Shown here one piece after another: positions 35,425-44,859 of a stretch of DNA of 64,000 nt. The DNA is from Catenibacillus sp964565805. GTDB taxonomy: Bacteria; Bacillota; Clostridia; Lachnospirales; Lachnospiraceae. Each line of letters opens with the position of its first letter. The stretch's first letter is position 1. The stretch lies in NCBI GenBank assembly GCA_964565805.1, contig CAZMGH010000012.1, forward strand, positions 1 through 64,000, given 5' to 3'. The notes beneath the pieces are model-generated. The model had not been told where the DNA came from. It ran no database searches and saw nothing but the letters and a program-made list of their open reading frames with translations. The position numbers were made by a program, and so were the translations under genes.

Positions 35425-35587
35425 CCTGCTCACCTCCTGTGCTTATGGCCGCCTCAATGGCCTGATGGATCCGCTCCTGGGCATCATAGATTTTATCCTC
35501 CGTGTCCCCCGCCATTTTGCACATTTTGTAAAACCATCCCGGTATATGCGCCAAAAGGCGCCGTACCATTAATACAATTCGTTTCAT
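35417..35587 (-). CDS. 56-residue ORF overlapping the lysR start
   Basis: ATG at 35587 opens MKRIVLMVRRLLAHIPGWFY, continuing for 56 residues to a TAA inside the first codons of lysR (8-bp overlap), so it could be translationally coupled. The N-terminal half is basic and aromatic, the rest is an amphipathic helix (EDKIYDAQERIHQAIEAA). It resembles the first helix of some Clostridia 1-acylglycerol-phosphate acyltransferases, so it may be a remnant. A leader-peptide role is also possible. Confidence 0.45.
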   Translation of the reverse strand: MKRIVLMVRRLLAHIPGWFYKMCKMAGDTEDKIYDAQERIHQAIEAAISTGGEQDV

Positions 35588-35800
35588 TGCCCCATTCCTT
35601 CCTTTTTATCACGGCAGCCTGGCCTGTCAGCCGTTACTTTATACTCTATATTTTAGCATAGGTTACTGCAAAAATATACCCTTTATCTAGCGATGCGCTG
35701 ACGTCTCTCTTGTCCCGTAAGAATGTTTGCTCTTATTTAAGCAGCTCCATGATCTTTTTGCGAAAAGCTAAAAATCAGGAAATCCTGGCAATATTTAATT

Positions 35801-36145
35801 TTGATGATGTTGATATACAAGAAGCTTGAAAATCCGCCTTTCTGGCTGGATAGGGAAGAGGCATTGAGTGATGTTTTTAGATTGTTTTGTCCGATCCACC
35901 GCGTCTCCTTTTGCGGCTCAAACCGAAGCTACTTTGGAAAGATTTTTCATGACACTGTCGGAAAATTCCCCCAGGAATTTCTTATTTCCTACCACATGTC
36001 CAAGGCCAGCGAGCTTTTAAAGCTCACCAGCCTTTCCATCGCAGATATAGGCAGCGCTGTAGGCTACCTATATCTGCTCCATTTTTCACGGGCATTTAAA
36101 AATGTATATGACATGTCTCCACTGGCGTGGAGAAACCGGGAATAA
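35801..36145 (+). pseudogene. AraC-type regulator remnant
   Basis: About 114 residues from the C-terminal DNA-binding domain of an AraC-family protein: FHDTVGKFPQEFLISYHMSKASELLKLTSLSIADIGSAVGY and FSRAFKNVYDMSPLAWRNRE. The sensor domain is absent, the first helix-turn-helix is interrupted (residues about 28-40 do not fit the family), and no ribosome site precedes it. It lies at the boundary between the redox cluster and the ABC operon and may once have regulated one of them. Confidence 0.75.
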
Positions 36146-36165
36146 TAGGACCTTTATTCAGTCAT

Positions 36166-37035
36166 TCACCCTTTTACTGCACCAATTGTAATTCCTTTGA
36201 CATAATATTTTTGAAAAAACGGAAACACACACATAATTGGTAGAGCCCCCAGTACTGCCACTGCCATTTTAACCGAAGTTCCAGGAAGATCCACCTTGAC
36301 GTCCATGGCAATATTTTTCAATGCATCAGCGTTTTGCACCATTTTATTTAATATCAACTGAATAGAATAAAGTTTCGTATCACTTACATAATACAGACCA
36401 TTCATCCAATCATTCCAGTAGGTTATCGCCACCATCATCCCTACTGTAGCTAAAATAGGCACCGCCATAGGTATGACGATCTCCCACAAAATCCTGAACT
36501 CTCCTGCTCCATCTATGCGAGCAGACTCTTTAACTTCTTCAGGAATATTTGTCTGAAAATACGTCCGCATCATAATCACATAAAATCCAAAAACCAGATA
36601 ATTAGGAATGATCAATGCCCAGATGGTGTCTTTAATATGAAAAGTATTCGTCCACATAATATAAGACGGCACAATACCGCCAGAAAACAGCATGGCAAAG
36701 AATACATAAAAAGACACAAGATTTTTTCCTGGCAATTTGTCAATGGATAAAGCATAGGCAATCATTGTTGTAAAAATCAGCGACAGTACCGTACCGATGA
36801 CTGTTACCAAAATAGTAATGCCATATGCCCGAAAAATGGTAACACCATCCGCAAACAGATATTCATAGGCCTGTAGGCTAAATTCTTTTGGAATAAAGTT
36901 ATAGCCATAATTAATCAATGAATTTTCACTGGAAAAAGACGATGCGATCATCAACAGGAACGGGATTACACACATCGCCGCTAATATGATCATAACAATA
37001 TAGGCAGTCCTTTTTAAATTTCTACTTTCAATCAT
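36166..37035 (-). CDS. Carbohydrate ABC permease, YtcP type
   Basis: 289 residues, six membrane helices and the permease EAA loop (EEVKESARIDGAGEFRILWEIVIPMAVPIL). C-terminal VKGITIGAVKG is typical of the YtcP group. Works with the LplB-type permease encoded 21 bp upstream and the lipoprotein encoded at 39790. As usual for this family, no dedicated ATPase gene is present; a shared MsmK/UgpC-like ATPase elsewhere is expected. Confidence 0.93.
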   Translation of the reverse strand: MIESRNLKRTAYIVMIILAAMCVIPFLLMIASSFSSENSLINYGYNFIPKEFSLQAYEYLFADGVTIFRAYGITILVTVIGTVLSLIFTTMIAYALSIDKLPGKNLVSFYVFFAMLFSGGIVPSYIMWTNTFHIKDTIWALIIPNYLVFGFYVIMMRTYFQTNIPEEVKESARIDGAGEFRILWEIVIPMAVPILATVGMMVAITYWNDWMNGLYYVSDTKLYSIQLILNKMVQNADALKNIAMDVKVDLPGTSVKMAVAVLGALPIMCVFPFFQKYYVKGITIGAVKG

Positions 37036-37056
37036 TATATTTTCACCTGCCAGTCT

Positions 37057-37980
37057 TTAGAATAACGCATTTTCCTTACTAAGCTTTTTAACAACAAAAT
37101 TTGCCATAAGAATCAGTACAAAACCTACCAGTGATTGATAAAAACCTGCGGCTGCAGACATTCCCACATTTCCTCTCTCCATCAACCCACGAAATACATA
37201 CGTATCAATGGTACTGGTAGCATCCACAAGAGTCCCCGAATTCATAGTGACCTGATAAAACAGGCCAAAATCTGAATAGAAGATACGGCCCACAGCAAGA
37301 AGCGTCATGGTGATGATCGTCGGTTTAAGACAGGGGATCGTGATATTCCATATCCTCCTCCAGGCTGAGGCGCCGTCCACGGCGGCCGCCTCATGAAGAG
37401 CGGGGTCAATACCGCAGATGGTCGCCACATAGATGACACTGTTATACCCGAAATTCTTCCACAAGTACACAAATATAAGGATAAAGGGCCATACCTTTTC
37501 CTGAGTATACCAGGAAACCGGAGACTGTCCAAGAGGTTCTAAAATCTGTTTGTTCACAAAGCCTGTGGTGGGGCTCAAAAAACCGTAGACAAGGTACGCC
37601 ACAACCACAATGGATATAAGATAAGGGAGCAGGATCAGGGTCTGAAAAACATTTCTTGAAACTTTGCCCCGAATCTCATTGAGCAGTATGGCAATGGCTA
37701 CTGAAAGGATTGTTCCCAACACAATAAACGCCAGATTATACAGAATCGTGTTTCTTGTAATATTAAATGCATCCGGCGATGCAAAAAGAAATTCAAAATT
37801 CGACAGACCGCACCAATCACTTCCCCAAATTCCTTCTGTCACCTTATAATTTTTAAAAGCAACAACCATGCCTCCCATGGGGATATAGTTATTAATAAAA
37901 ATATAAATAACCGCCGGCGCCATCATAATATAAAACGGGACATATCGCGTCCATTTAAACCTTTTTTTCACGGTCCTCAC
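37057..37980 (-). CDS. Carbohydrate ABC permease, LplB type
   Basis: About 307 residues; the GTG at 37980 has AAAGGGG eight bases upstream. Six membrane helices; EAA loop ALHEAAAVDGASAWRRIWNITIPCLKP; C-terminal NFVVKKLSKENALF. The LplB/YtcP pair typically imports oligosaccharides or uronides, but the operon here also encodes a flavoprotein, so the cargo may differ. Confidence 0.92.
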   Translation of the reverse strand: MRTVKKRFKWTRYVPFYIMMAPAVIYIFINNYIPMGGMVVAFKNYKVTEGIWGSDWCGLSNFEFLFASPDAFNITRNTILYNLAFIVLGTILSVAIAILLNEIRGKVSRNVFQTLILLPYLISIVVVAYLVYGFLSPTTGFVNKQILEPLGQSPVSWYTQEKVWPFILIFVYLWKNFGYNSVIYVATICGIDPALHEAAAVDGASAWRRIWNITIPCLKPTIITMTLLAVGRIFYSDFGLFYQVTMNSGTLVDATSTIDTYVFRGLMERGNVGMSAAAGFYQSLVGFVLILMANFVVKKLSKENALF

Positions 37981-37993
37981 TTCTTTCACCCCT

Positions 37994-39775
37994 TTATTTT
38001 TCTGTCAAATACCGGTGAATATCCGATGCCGCCAAAAAACCGCTGGCATTGGCCCACGTAAAGTCTGCCATAGCCTCCGTGCGGCGGTGATTTTCCTTTA
38101 AATGGATCCCGGACGCGGCATCCCCTCCACAATAAAGTCCTTCCACCGGTCCGTTGCTGCCAAGCACCCGACAATAAGCGTCTACCCGAAGACCGCCAAA
38201 AACACCATCACTGCCAAGACATGCCTTGAACGCAAAATACGGAGGTTGATTTATAGGGAACAAGTAATCGGGATCTTTGCAAAAATCATCATCCTGTCGT
38301 TTTTCACATAATTCATTATAGCGAACAACGGTTTTAATAAGGTTTTCTTTGGGAACCCCCATCTGCCCCGCAAGATCTTCCAATGTATCTGCCACACATA
38401 CATGTCTGCCTTTCATATGGCTCAATTCTCGTAAATGCTCCACATCCACAGGCTTTTTTTCCATCTTCTTTAAATCATCCTGGAATCCGATTTTATCCAT
38501 AATCATCAAAAGAGGCTTGCCATCCTTGCCATATTGGATAGGAATTCCAAGAAAACTGGCTCTGGGTTTTTCTTCGCCTTGCCTTGGGATTCCAAAGATA
38601 ATTGTTGCGCCGCTACATTCCGGATATTTAATTGTGGGAAGTACATCCTGCTGTAAAATTTTGCTGTCTATAATATTGTAAGAAACGCATCTGGGCTGAT
38701 GGACCAGCTGATTTAGCGATGTATTCCGCTCTACACATTCGTTTGTGAAACGTTCTCCATTCAGGTTCACCCGCAGCCCCTCATGTCGGCTGCCTTGTTT
38801 CATGATTTCAGGATCAATACTCAGAGGAAGCGCTCCAAAATAATGGGGTACAATATCATCGGCAATAGGAATCCCCGCTTTTTCCGCCATTTTTACACTG
38901 TCTCCCCGGTTTGTCGGCAAGAGATGCGGACTCCGGAAATGATCCGCTTGGGCAAATAGAGGCTCATATTTTTCAATATCTTCACAGCTTCCCATATTAC
39001 CGGTAGCCACCATACATGCCTTACAACGGATTACGATCTCACCGCCCGGTTCTTGCGCACGCACTCCGCAAATCCGATTCCCTTCCATAATAAATTCTAC
39101 AGCCCGGTGCTGGCTTCGCATATCAATTCCAAGTTCTTTTGCTTGCTGCAAATATTTTCCTGTTACAAATTCACCAGCCATATGATGTTTCTCCAGATCC
39201 AGATCCACCATAGGTCCAAAATCCGTATCCTGAAGGGCAAAACATTCCCGGGCATCTCCCCAAGTACAAAACCAGTCAAACCACTGGGGGATGGCACGAA
39301 ACGCATGATTGATCAGCGACTGATCCAGAGAACATCGGGTATTATTCATGGCCGCGTTTATGTAATCATTGGTGCGATCCTTAAGCCCAGCGTCTTTTTC
39401 CCATTTTGTTCCAAATAATGTCATAAATCCTGGAAATGTTCCTGCTCCGCCAAATCTTTTGGCTGCCTCAAGTACGATCACTTTATGTCCCGCTTCTGTA
39501 CTTCGTATAGCTGCACACAAACCGGACGGTCCTGACCCGATGACAACCAGATCACATTCATCTTCCAAAATCTCATCATGTTTATTCACCTGAGGGGCAA
39601 TATACCCTTCCGACTGAGCCGCATCCACAATGCATAACTTAGCGCATTTTCCGCAGTCCACACAGCGGCTTGGATCGATAACATAAATTTCTCCATCAAA
39701 AGATATTGCGTGCTGTGGACATGCCGGCGCACAGCGCTGGCATATCACACATTGATCGGATATAAAATAAGCCAT
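37994..39775 (-). CDS. Ferredoxin-fused FAD flavoprotein inside the ABC operon
   Basis: 593 residues from MAYFISDQCVICQRCAPACP. Residues 1-60 are a two-[4Fe-4S] ferredoxin (CVICQRCAPACPQHAI and CVDCGKCAKLCIVDAA). From 72 it is a FrdA/UrdA-like flavoprotein (LVVIGSGPSGLCAAIRSTEAG, CMVATGNMGSCEDIE, GLRVNLNGERFTNE, a C-terminal GGDAASGI). Distantly related to the protein at 32824. Cytosolic. Located between the solute-binding protein gene (14 bp) and the permease genes (13 bp), so it is co-transcribed with the importer. A role in reducing or desaturating the imported compound with ferredoxin is the simplest inference. Confidence 0.87.
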   Translation of the reverse strand: MAYFISDQCVICQRCAPACPQHAISFDGEIYVIDPSRCVDCGKCAKLCIVDAAQSEGYIAPQVNKHDEILEDECDLVVIGSGPSGLCAAIRSTEAGHKVIVLEAAKRFGGAGTFPGFMTLFGTKWEKDAGLKDRTNDYINAAMNNTRCSLDQSLINHAFRAIPQWFDWFCTWGDARECFALQDTDFGPMVDLDLEKHHMAGEFVTGKYLQQAKELGIDMRSQHRAVEFIMEGNRICGVRAQEPGGEIVIRCKACMVATGNMGSCEDIEKYEPLFAQADHFRSPHLLPTNRGDSVKMAEKAGIPIADDIVPHYFGALPLSIDPEIMKQGSRHEGLRVNLNGERFTNECVERNTSLNQLVHQPRCVSYNIIDSKILQQDVLPTIKYPECSGATIIFGIPRQGEEKPRASFLGIPIQYGKDGKPLLMIMDKIGFQDDLKKMEKKPVDVEHLRELSHMKGRHVCVADTLEDLAGQMGVPKENLIKTVVRYNELCEKRQDDDFCKDPDYLFPINQPPYFAFKACLGSDGVFGGLRVDAYCRVLGSNGPVEGLYCGGDAASGIHLKENHRRTEAMADFTWANASGFLAASDIHRYLTEK

Positions 39776-39789
39776 TTTTACTCCTCCTG

Positions 39790-41462
39790 TTATTGGATCC
39801 CGTTTGCACTTGCCCACTCATCAAGCTGAGCCTGCTTTGCCTCGATCACCTTTTCAATACCGGCATTTTTTAGTTCTTCAATGAATTTAGGCAATTCTGT
39901 GGAAGGATCCAAAGATCCACTTTCAAGGCCCTTACGATATTTTGCTTCAACAGTTTCTAAGGCTGTCAATTCGTTGATAACGGACGAAGAATCAAAAGTA
40001 AAACCTAATGCTTTTGATTTCCTGGATTCATCAATGTTGCTGATCTTATCTTCACGAATCGTCACAGGATCAGTATCCCAAATATAGGCAATGGTGCTGT
40101 TTCCCGACAGGGCTACGATTGACGGATAATATGTCGTTGTAGAAAAATCCTGGCCATCAAGAAAACTGATGATCCCCTGTTCACTGTCCGTAACCTGATA
40201 GTGCTGCCCCTCAATACCATAATTGAGCAGATTCTGCAGCGTAGCATCGGTATAAAGGAGATTTAAAAATTCCATAGCTTTCTGAGCATTTACTGTTGTG
40301 GACGGAATACACCAGTTTGCAGTTTGAACTGTAGAAGTTGTGGCCAGAGGATCCGAAAGGATAACGTAGTCCATATCATACCCCATGGACGTTTTCCCAT
40401 TGGCTATGGTTGTGGGATCCACATTTCCAAAAGTTCCAAAAGCTTTGCCAGTGGAAAAGATTGTAGGAATGTCATCCGTTGTTGTGGCTGCATCCACCTG
40501 TACATAGCCTTTCTGGTACCAGTCGTACATTATCTGTACCATTTGAGCATACTCTTCAGATTCAAACAGGTTCTCCACCGTAAGACTTTCTTCCGGGTTC
40601 ATCAGTACGCCATAATCATCTCCCAGGGTATCCCAACCGAAATCCTGGAGTAATGTATATGTTGGACCATTAGCTGCAATACAGTAAAGATCCGGTTCAC
40701 TGGCATGAATTGTTTCAAAGATCTGTTCCAGATCTTCCAATGTTTCTACACCGCTAAAATCCAGGGAATATTTTTCCGCAATATCTGTTCTGTAATAAAA
40801 GGCCATATTCTTGCCCCAGAACTGAATACTGGGAATGGTGTAAAGGCTTCCATTTATATAACCGGCCTGCAGATACTCACTATCAATAACCTCTGTAATC
40901 CCGGAACCATACGATTCAATCAGATCATTAAGCTCCGTCATACCGCCTTTGGTATACAAAGAATCAATGGAAGTTCCAAAAACAGCCAACAGATCGATCT
41001 GCTCTCCCGCACTAAGTTTTAAATTAATCTGATTACTCCAGTCAGCTACACTAATCCATTCAATTTCAATATTTACTCCAATCAGTGGCTCAATATACTC
41101 ATTGATCCTCTCCACAACCATATCCGAATCATTAACATTTGTACCAAAAGAATACATACACATTTTTAAATCAATGACTTCCTGGGATGTGCTGGTGTCT
41201 GAACTGCTTGAAGCATTTTCTTCCCCTCCACTGCTGTTTCCACATCCTGCAGCCACGGAAGCAGCCATTGTGAGCGCCAAAAAAGCTGATAAAACACGTT
41301 TTTNNNNNNNNNNNNNNNNNNNNNNNNNNNNNNNNNNNNNNNNNNNNNNNNNNNNNNNNNNNNNNNNNNNNNNNNNNNNNNNNNNNNNNNNNNNNNNNNN
41401 NNNGCAGCCACGGAAGCAGCCATTGTGAGCGCCAAAAAAGCTGATAAAACACGTTTTTTCAT
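39790..41462 (-). CDS. ABC solute-binding lipoprotein, interrupted by an assembly gap
   Basis: Family-1-type extracellular solute-binding protein. After removing the 100-N gap and one copy of the 55-bp duplicated end, it reads as one 505-residue protein: MKKRVLSAFLALTMAASVAA, then G-C (lipid-modified Cys22), a Ser/Gly-rich linker and the LplA-like body (FGTNVNDSDMVVERINEYIE, GGMTELNDLIESYG). GGGGAGG precedes the ATG at 41460-41462. It is the first gene of the operon downstream of yesM. Confidence 0.88.
41304..41403. other. Scaffold gap of 100 N flanked by identical 55-bp ends
   Basis: 41249-41303 and 41404-41458 are identical (GCAGCCACGG...ACGTTTTT). The two contigs therefore overlap by 55 bp and the gap has no real content; merging restores the reading frame of the lipoprotein gene. 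Confidence 0.95.
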
Positions 41463-41556
41463 AATTTTAATCCTCCCCTATTAAATTATTATTGAATACA
41501 GCTTTATTATACGAAGCTTTTAACGACGTCTCTATGACGATTATGACTTGAAATAT

Positions 41557-41594
41557 AAAAAATATGCCCGCTTTTAACAGCAGGCATATTTTTT
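41557..41594 (-). terminator. Terminator after yesM
   Basis: AAAAAATATGCC pairs with GGCATATTTTTT, loop about 14 bases, overlapping the stop of the histidine kinase gene. Separates the regulator operon from the transporter operon. Upstream of the lipoprotein a TATAAT (about 41504-41509) lacks a good -35, as expected for activator dependence. Confidence 0.8.
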
Positions 41595-43284
41595 ATTCGC
41601 AGATCATGGGAATATAGATATCAACACAAGCACCATTGTCATTGGAAAGATAGATCCAAGCCTCATCTCCATATACAAGACGCATACGATTTAATACATT
41701 ATAAATACCTACACGAGACTTCCGTCCAGATGCTTCCGGTTGCTCCTTATGATTGATTGATTCAAGCACTTCCTGCGGAAAACCCGGACCTCCATCCCGT
41801 ATTTTTATACAAACCTGATGATTTATACGTCTCACCTGGATGTGTATATAATCATCGCCACGCTCCAATGAAATTCCATACTTCAGACTGTTTTCCACAA
41901 ATGTTTTGATCATCAATGGCGGCACAAGACAAAGACAACATTCCGTCTCGAAATCTACAGTTATCCTAAACTGCCCGGGCATACGCATCTCCTGGATTTT
42001 CACGTAATCTTCTGCATGTTTCAATTCATCGGTGATCAATACAAGTTTTTGATTTTTCTGATATAAATACCTGAAATAATTGACAAGGTACAGGCACATA
42101 CGCTGAACACTGTCACAATCCTTCATTTCTGCCATGGAATATACACTATTTAACGCATTTACAAGGAAATGAGGTTTAATCTGCTCTTGAAGATACTGCA
42201 AAGTGATTTCCTGTTCCCGGATCTTTTCTTCATAAATACGGATTTTCAGATGTTGGATTTCCTTTGCCATTTCATTAAATGTGTCATTTAATATACGGAT
42301 TTCACGCAAGCGGGAAGGTTGACAAATTTCTGTTTCAAAATTCCCCTCGGAAATTTCCAACATTCGTGTGATCAGCACACGTACCGGCTGATACATCTGG
42401 CGATTTAAAAGAAAAGATATAAAAAAAATAGATGACAGCAAAATGACAGATACGATCACCATAATATCACGAATGCTGACCAAAGAACGCTCAGCCAGAC
42501 TTGTCTCAATGTGCTCAACTAAATATAGATCCACAATACCAGATCGTGTACTTATCTGACGGTAACTCTGATTCTCTTCCATTGATTTATATGTATCTGA
42601 TGTAAGATCCACCGTCTGACCATCCAGATAATCATCTGTATAAGAAACCCCATTCCCGTCTGTAAGAAAAAGGGTTATTCCCTCTTTTTCATAAGAATAA
42701 CTTCCCAGCAGATAATCCACTGTACAGTAGCATCCGACAAAACATCCTTTATTTTCTACAAAATAAATCAGATAATTGGTTCCATCGATATTTTCCAGTA
42801 TCCACTTTTGAGAAATCCCCTCTGCTTCATAACTTTCGAGCAGTTGGATAATACGCTGACGTATCTCATTTCTTCCGTCCAGCATCGTCCTGTTGGTACT
42901 TAAATACTTGTAGCTGCCGCCCTGATCTGAATAAAAAAACATCTCATTCATTCCATAATTCATTAACGCATAATCGCTCAACCGTTCATTAATCTCACTG
43001 GCAGCATAATAACGCTCCTGTTCAGTCTGCGCATTCATGTATTGAATGACACTCAGATTATTTCCTGCCAGATTATTAACAAACGTTGTATTATTTTCCA
43101 GATTCTGATCAATCAACGTCATCTGCATATCCAGAATGTCCTGTTCCCGACGTATTTCCCCGGCCGCCATCTGTCTGAGCGCAAACAGATTAATATACAT
43201 AATGATCCCGAAAACGATAAGCAACATGACCCCATTATATAACCTCAGGAGATCCTGCATTCGAAAATCTTTTTTCTTTTTCAT
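41593..43284 (-). CDS. YesM-type sensor histidine kinase
   Basis: 563 residues: membrane helix at about 16-36, extracellular sensor domain (40-270), second helix (about 272-295), HAMP (RVLITRMLEISEGNFETEI), His-kinase motif QIKPHFLVNALNSVYSMAEM with the phospho-histidine, and an ATPase domain with IRDGGPGFP. This LytS/YesM class pairs with AraC-type response regulators such as the one encoded 15 bp upstream, and usually controls neighbouring ABC importers. Confidence 0.92.
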   Translation of the reverse strand: MKKKKDFRMQDLLRLYNGVMLLIVFGIIMYINLFALRQMAAGEIRREQDILDMQMTLIDQNLENNTTFVNNLAGNNLSVIQYMNAQTEQERYYAASEINERLSDYALMNYGMNEMFFYSDQGGSYKYLSTNRTMLDGRNEIRQRIIQLLESYEAEGISQKWILENIDGTNYLIYFVENKGCFVGCYCTVDYLLGSYSYEKEGITLFLTDGNGVSYTDDYLDGQTVDLTSDTYKSMEENQSYRQISTRSGIVDLYLVEHIETSLAERSLVSIRDIMVIVSVILLSSIFFISFLLNRQMYQPVRVLITRMLEISEGNFETEICQPSRLREIRILNDTFNEMAKEIQHLKIRIYEEKIREQEITLQYLQEQIKPHFLVNALNSVYSMAEMKDCDSVQRMCLYLVNYFRYLYQKNQKLVLITDELKHAEDYVKIQEMRMPGQFRITVDFETECCLCLVPPLMIKTFVENSLKYGISLERGDDYIHIQVRRINHQVCIKIRDGGPGFPQEVLESINHKEQPEASGRKSRVGIYNVLNRMRLVYGDEAWIYLSNDNGACVDIYIPMICE

Positions 43285-43299
43285 TTTGCCACCCTACCT

Positions 43300-44859
43300 T
43301 CATATCCGTGTTTCTTTTCGATATTCTCTTGGGGACATACCCACTTCTCTTTTAAAAAGTTTGATAAAATACGCACTTGTATCATATCCTAATTTTTCGG
43401 AAATTTCGCCAATGGATAAATTGGTCTGTATCAACAGTGCCTTGGCTTTCAAAATTTTCTTCTGTAAAATATAATCCGACAGCGACATCCCTGTGTTCTT
43501 ACGAAACAATCTGGAAAGATAACTGTCATTTAATGCCACATATGCCACAATATCTTTTCGTGACAACTTTTCCTCAATATGCTTATCAATATAATTTTTA
43601 ACTTTGGATACAATATCCATCTCATTATCCATACGGAAACACTGTTTAAAAGCGTTGAGAATGTATGCGTAAAAAGCCCGAAAATCTTCCACGGACTTCA
43701 CAGCATTTTTTTCTAGCAGCAAAACTTCTTTTTCTTCCATAACATTTCGATAGAGATCATAATTGGCTCCGATAAACCGATAGATACACTGCATAAGCTG
43801 GGTACGGAGATTCATAAGTGTTTCCAAATCCATAACCCCATCCAGAACAAGCCCGTGAATATCAAAATCAATTTTTTGTTTCAGAGCATCAAACTTTCCT
43901 TCAGTCATGAGCATATGCCACTGCTCATAGTCCGGCCAGCGCACAGCGTTTTCTTTTTTTACATTCCGGTTTCCGATAAGAAAAACATAATTTTGGAAGA
44001 GTACATTCGTTTCATCCCTGTGCTTCATCTTACTTAAGATTTTTGAAAATTGACTGAGCTGAATCTCATCGCTCATATAGCAACTGATATTCCAGGAAGA
44101 GTCTTTAAGCATATCTGCAGTCCGTTTACGGATCTGTTCAATATCTACATAAGTATCTGTTCCAAAAGCCAAGAGCATAAGAAGCTGGGTATCTGTAAAG
44201 GGTATAAAAATGTTTTCCTCGGCCATAGAGCTATACAAATCTATCAATTTTTCTTCAAACATCCGATGTTCTTCCCAAGTTAAGGATGGATAATCTTTTA
44301 CATGAATCCATAGCAACACATAAAACCGATGGGAATCCAGATAAACATGAAAATGTTTTGCAATGGCTTCCATTTCTTCCCGGCTATAATCCTTTTCATC
44401 TTTAAGAAGGTACTGAATATATTCCTTAACAAAATTACCTTTATTTTTTTTGTATGCCTGATTGATTTGTTGTTGCCGCAACGTCTCTTCACGCTTTTTT
44501 ATCGCTTTTTTTATTTTTTCTTCTAATTCCGGATAAATCACTGGTTTTAATATATAGTCCTGAACGCCTAGGAGCAGTGCCTCCCGGGCATACTCAAATT
44601 CCGGATATGCTGTAAGCAACATAATAACCACCGTAGAGTCATATTCTTTAAGCCATCGCACAAAGGTCAGTCCATCCACTCCTGGCATTTCAATGTCACT
44701 GATAACTAACCATACCGGTTCACATTCTATAATTTCTCTGGCTCTTGCGGCATTATTACACAGGAAAACGTCCGTCACTCCTATTAAATCCCAATGAATC
44801 CTTTGTTTAATGGCCTCGATTACCCGCAATTCATCATCAATAAGCAGGACCTTTCCCAT
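43300..44859 (-). CDS. YesN-type response regulator with AraC output domain
   Basis: 519 residues: receiver domain at 1-120 (VLLIDDELRVIE, LVISDIEMPGVDGL with the phospho-aspartate, LTAYPEFEYA, YILKPV), a long middle region, and a C-terminal AraC DNA-binding domain from about 425 (DIVAYVALNDSYLSRLFRKNTGMSLSDY, SEKLGYDTSAYFIKLFKREVGMSPREYRK). GAGGAGG precedes the ATG. Expected activator of the transporter operon at 36166-41462. Confidence 0.93.
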   Translation of the reverse strand: MGKVLLIDDELRVIEAIKQRIHWDLIGVTDVFLCNNAARAREIIECEPVWLVISDIEMPGVDGLTFVRWLKEYDSTVVIMLLTAYPEFEYAREALLLGVQDYILKPVIYPELEEKIKKAIKKREETLRQQQINQAYKKNKGNFVKEYIQYLLKDEKDYSREEMEAIAKHFHVYLDSHRFYVLLWIHVKDYPSLTWEEHRMFEEKLIDLYSSMAEENIFIPFTDTQLLMLLAFGTDTYVDIEQIRKRTADMLKDSSWNISCYMSDEIQLSQFSKILSKMKHRDETNVLFQNYVFLIGNRNVKKENAVRWPDYEQWHMLMTEGKFDALKQKIDFDIHGLVLDGVMDLETLMNLRTQLMQCIYRFIGANYDLYRNVMEEKEVLLLEKNAVKSVEDFRAFYAYILNAFKQCFRMDNEMDIVSKVKNYIDKHIEEKLSRKDIVAYVALNDSYLSRLFRKNTGMSLSDYILQKKILKAKALLIQTNLSIGEISEKLGYDTSAYFIKLFKREVGMSPREYRKETRI

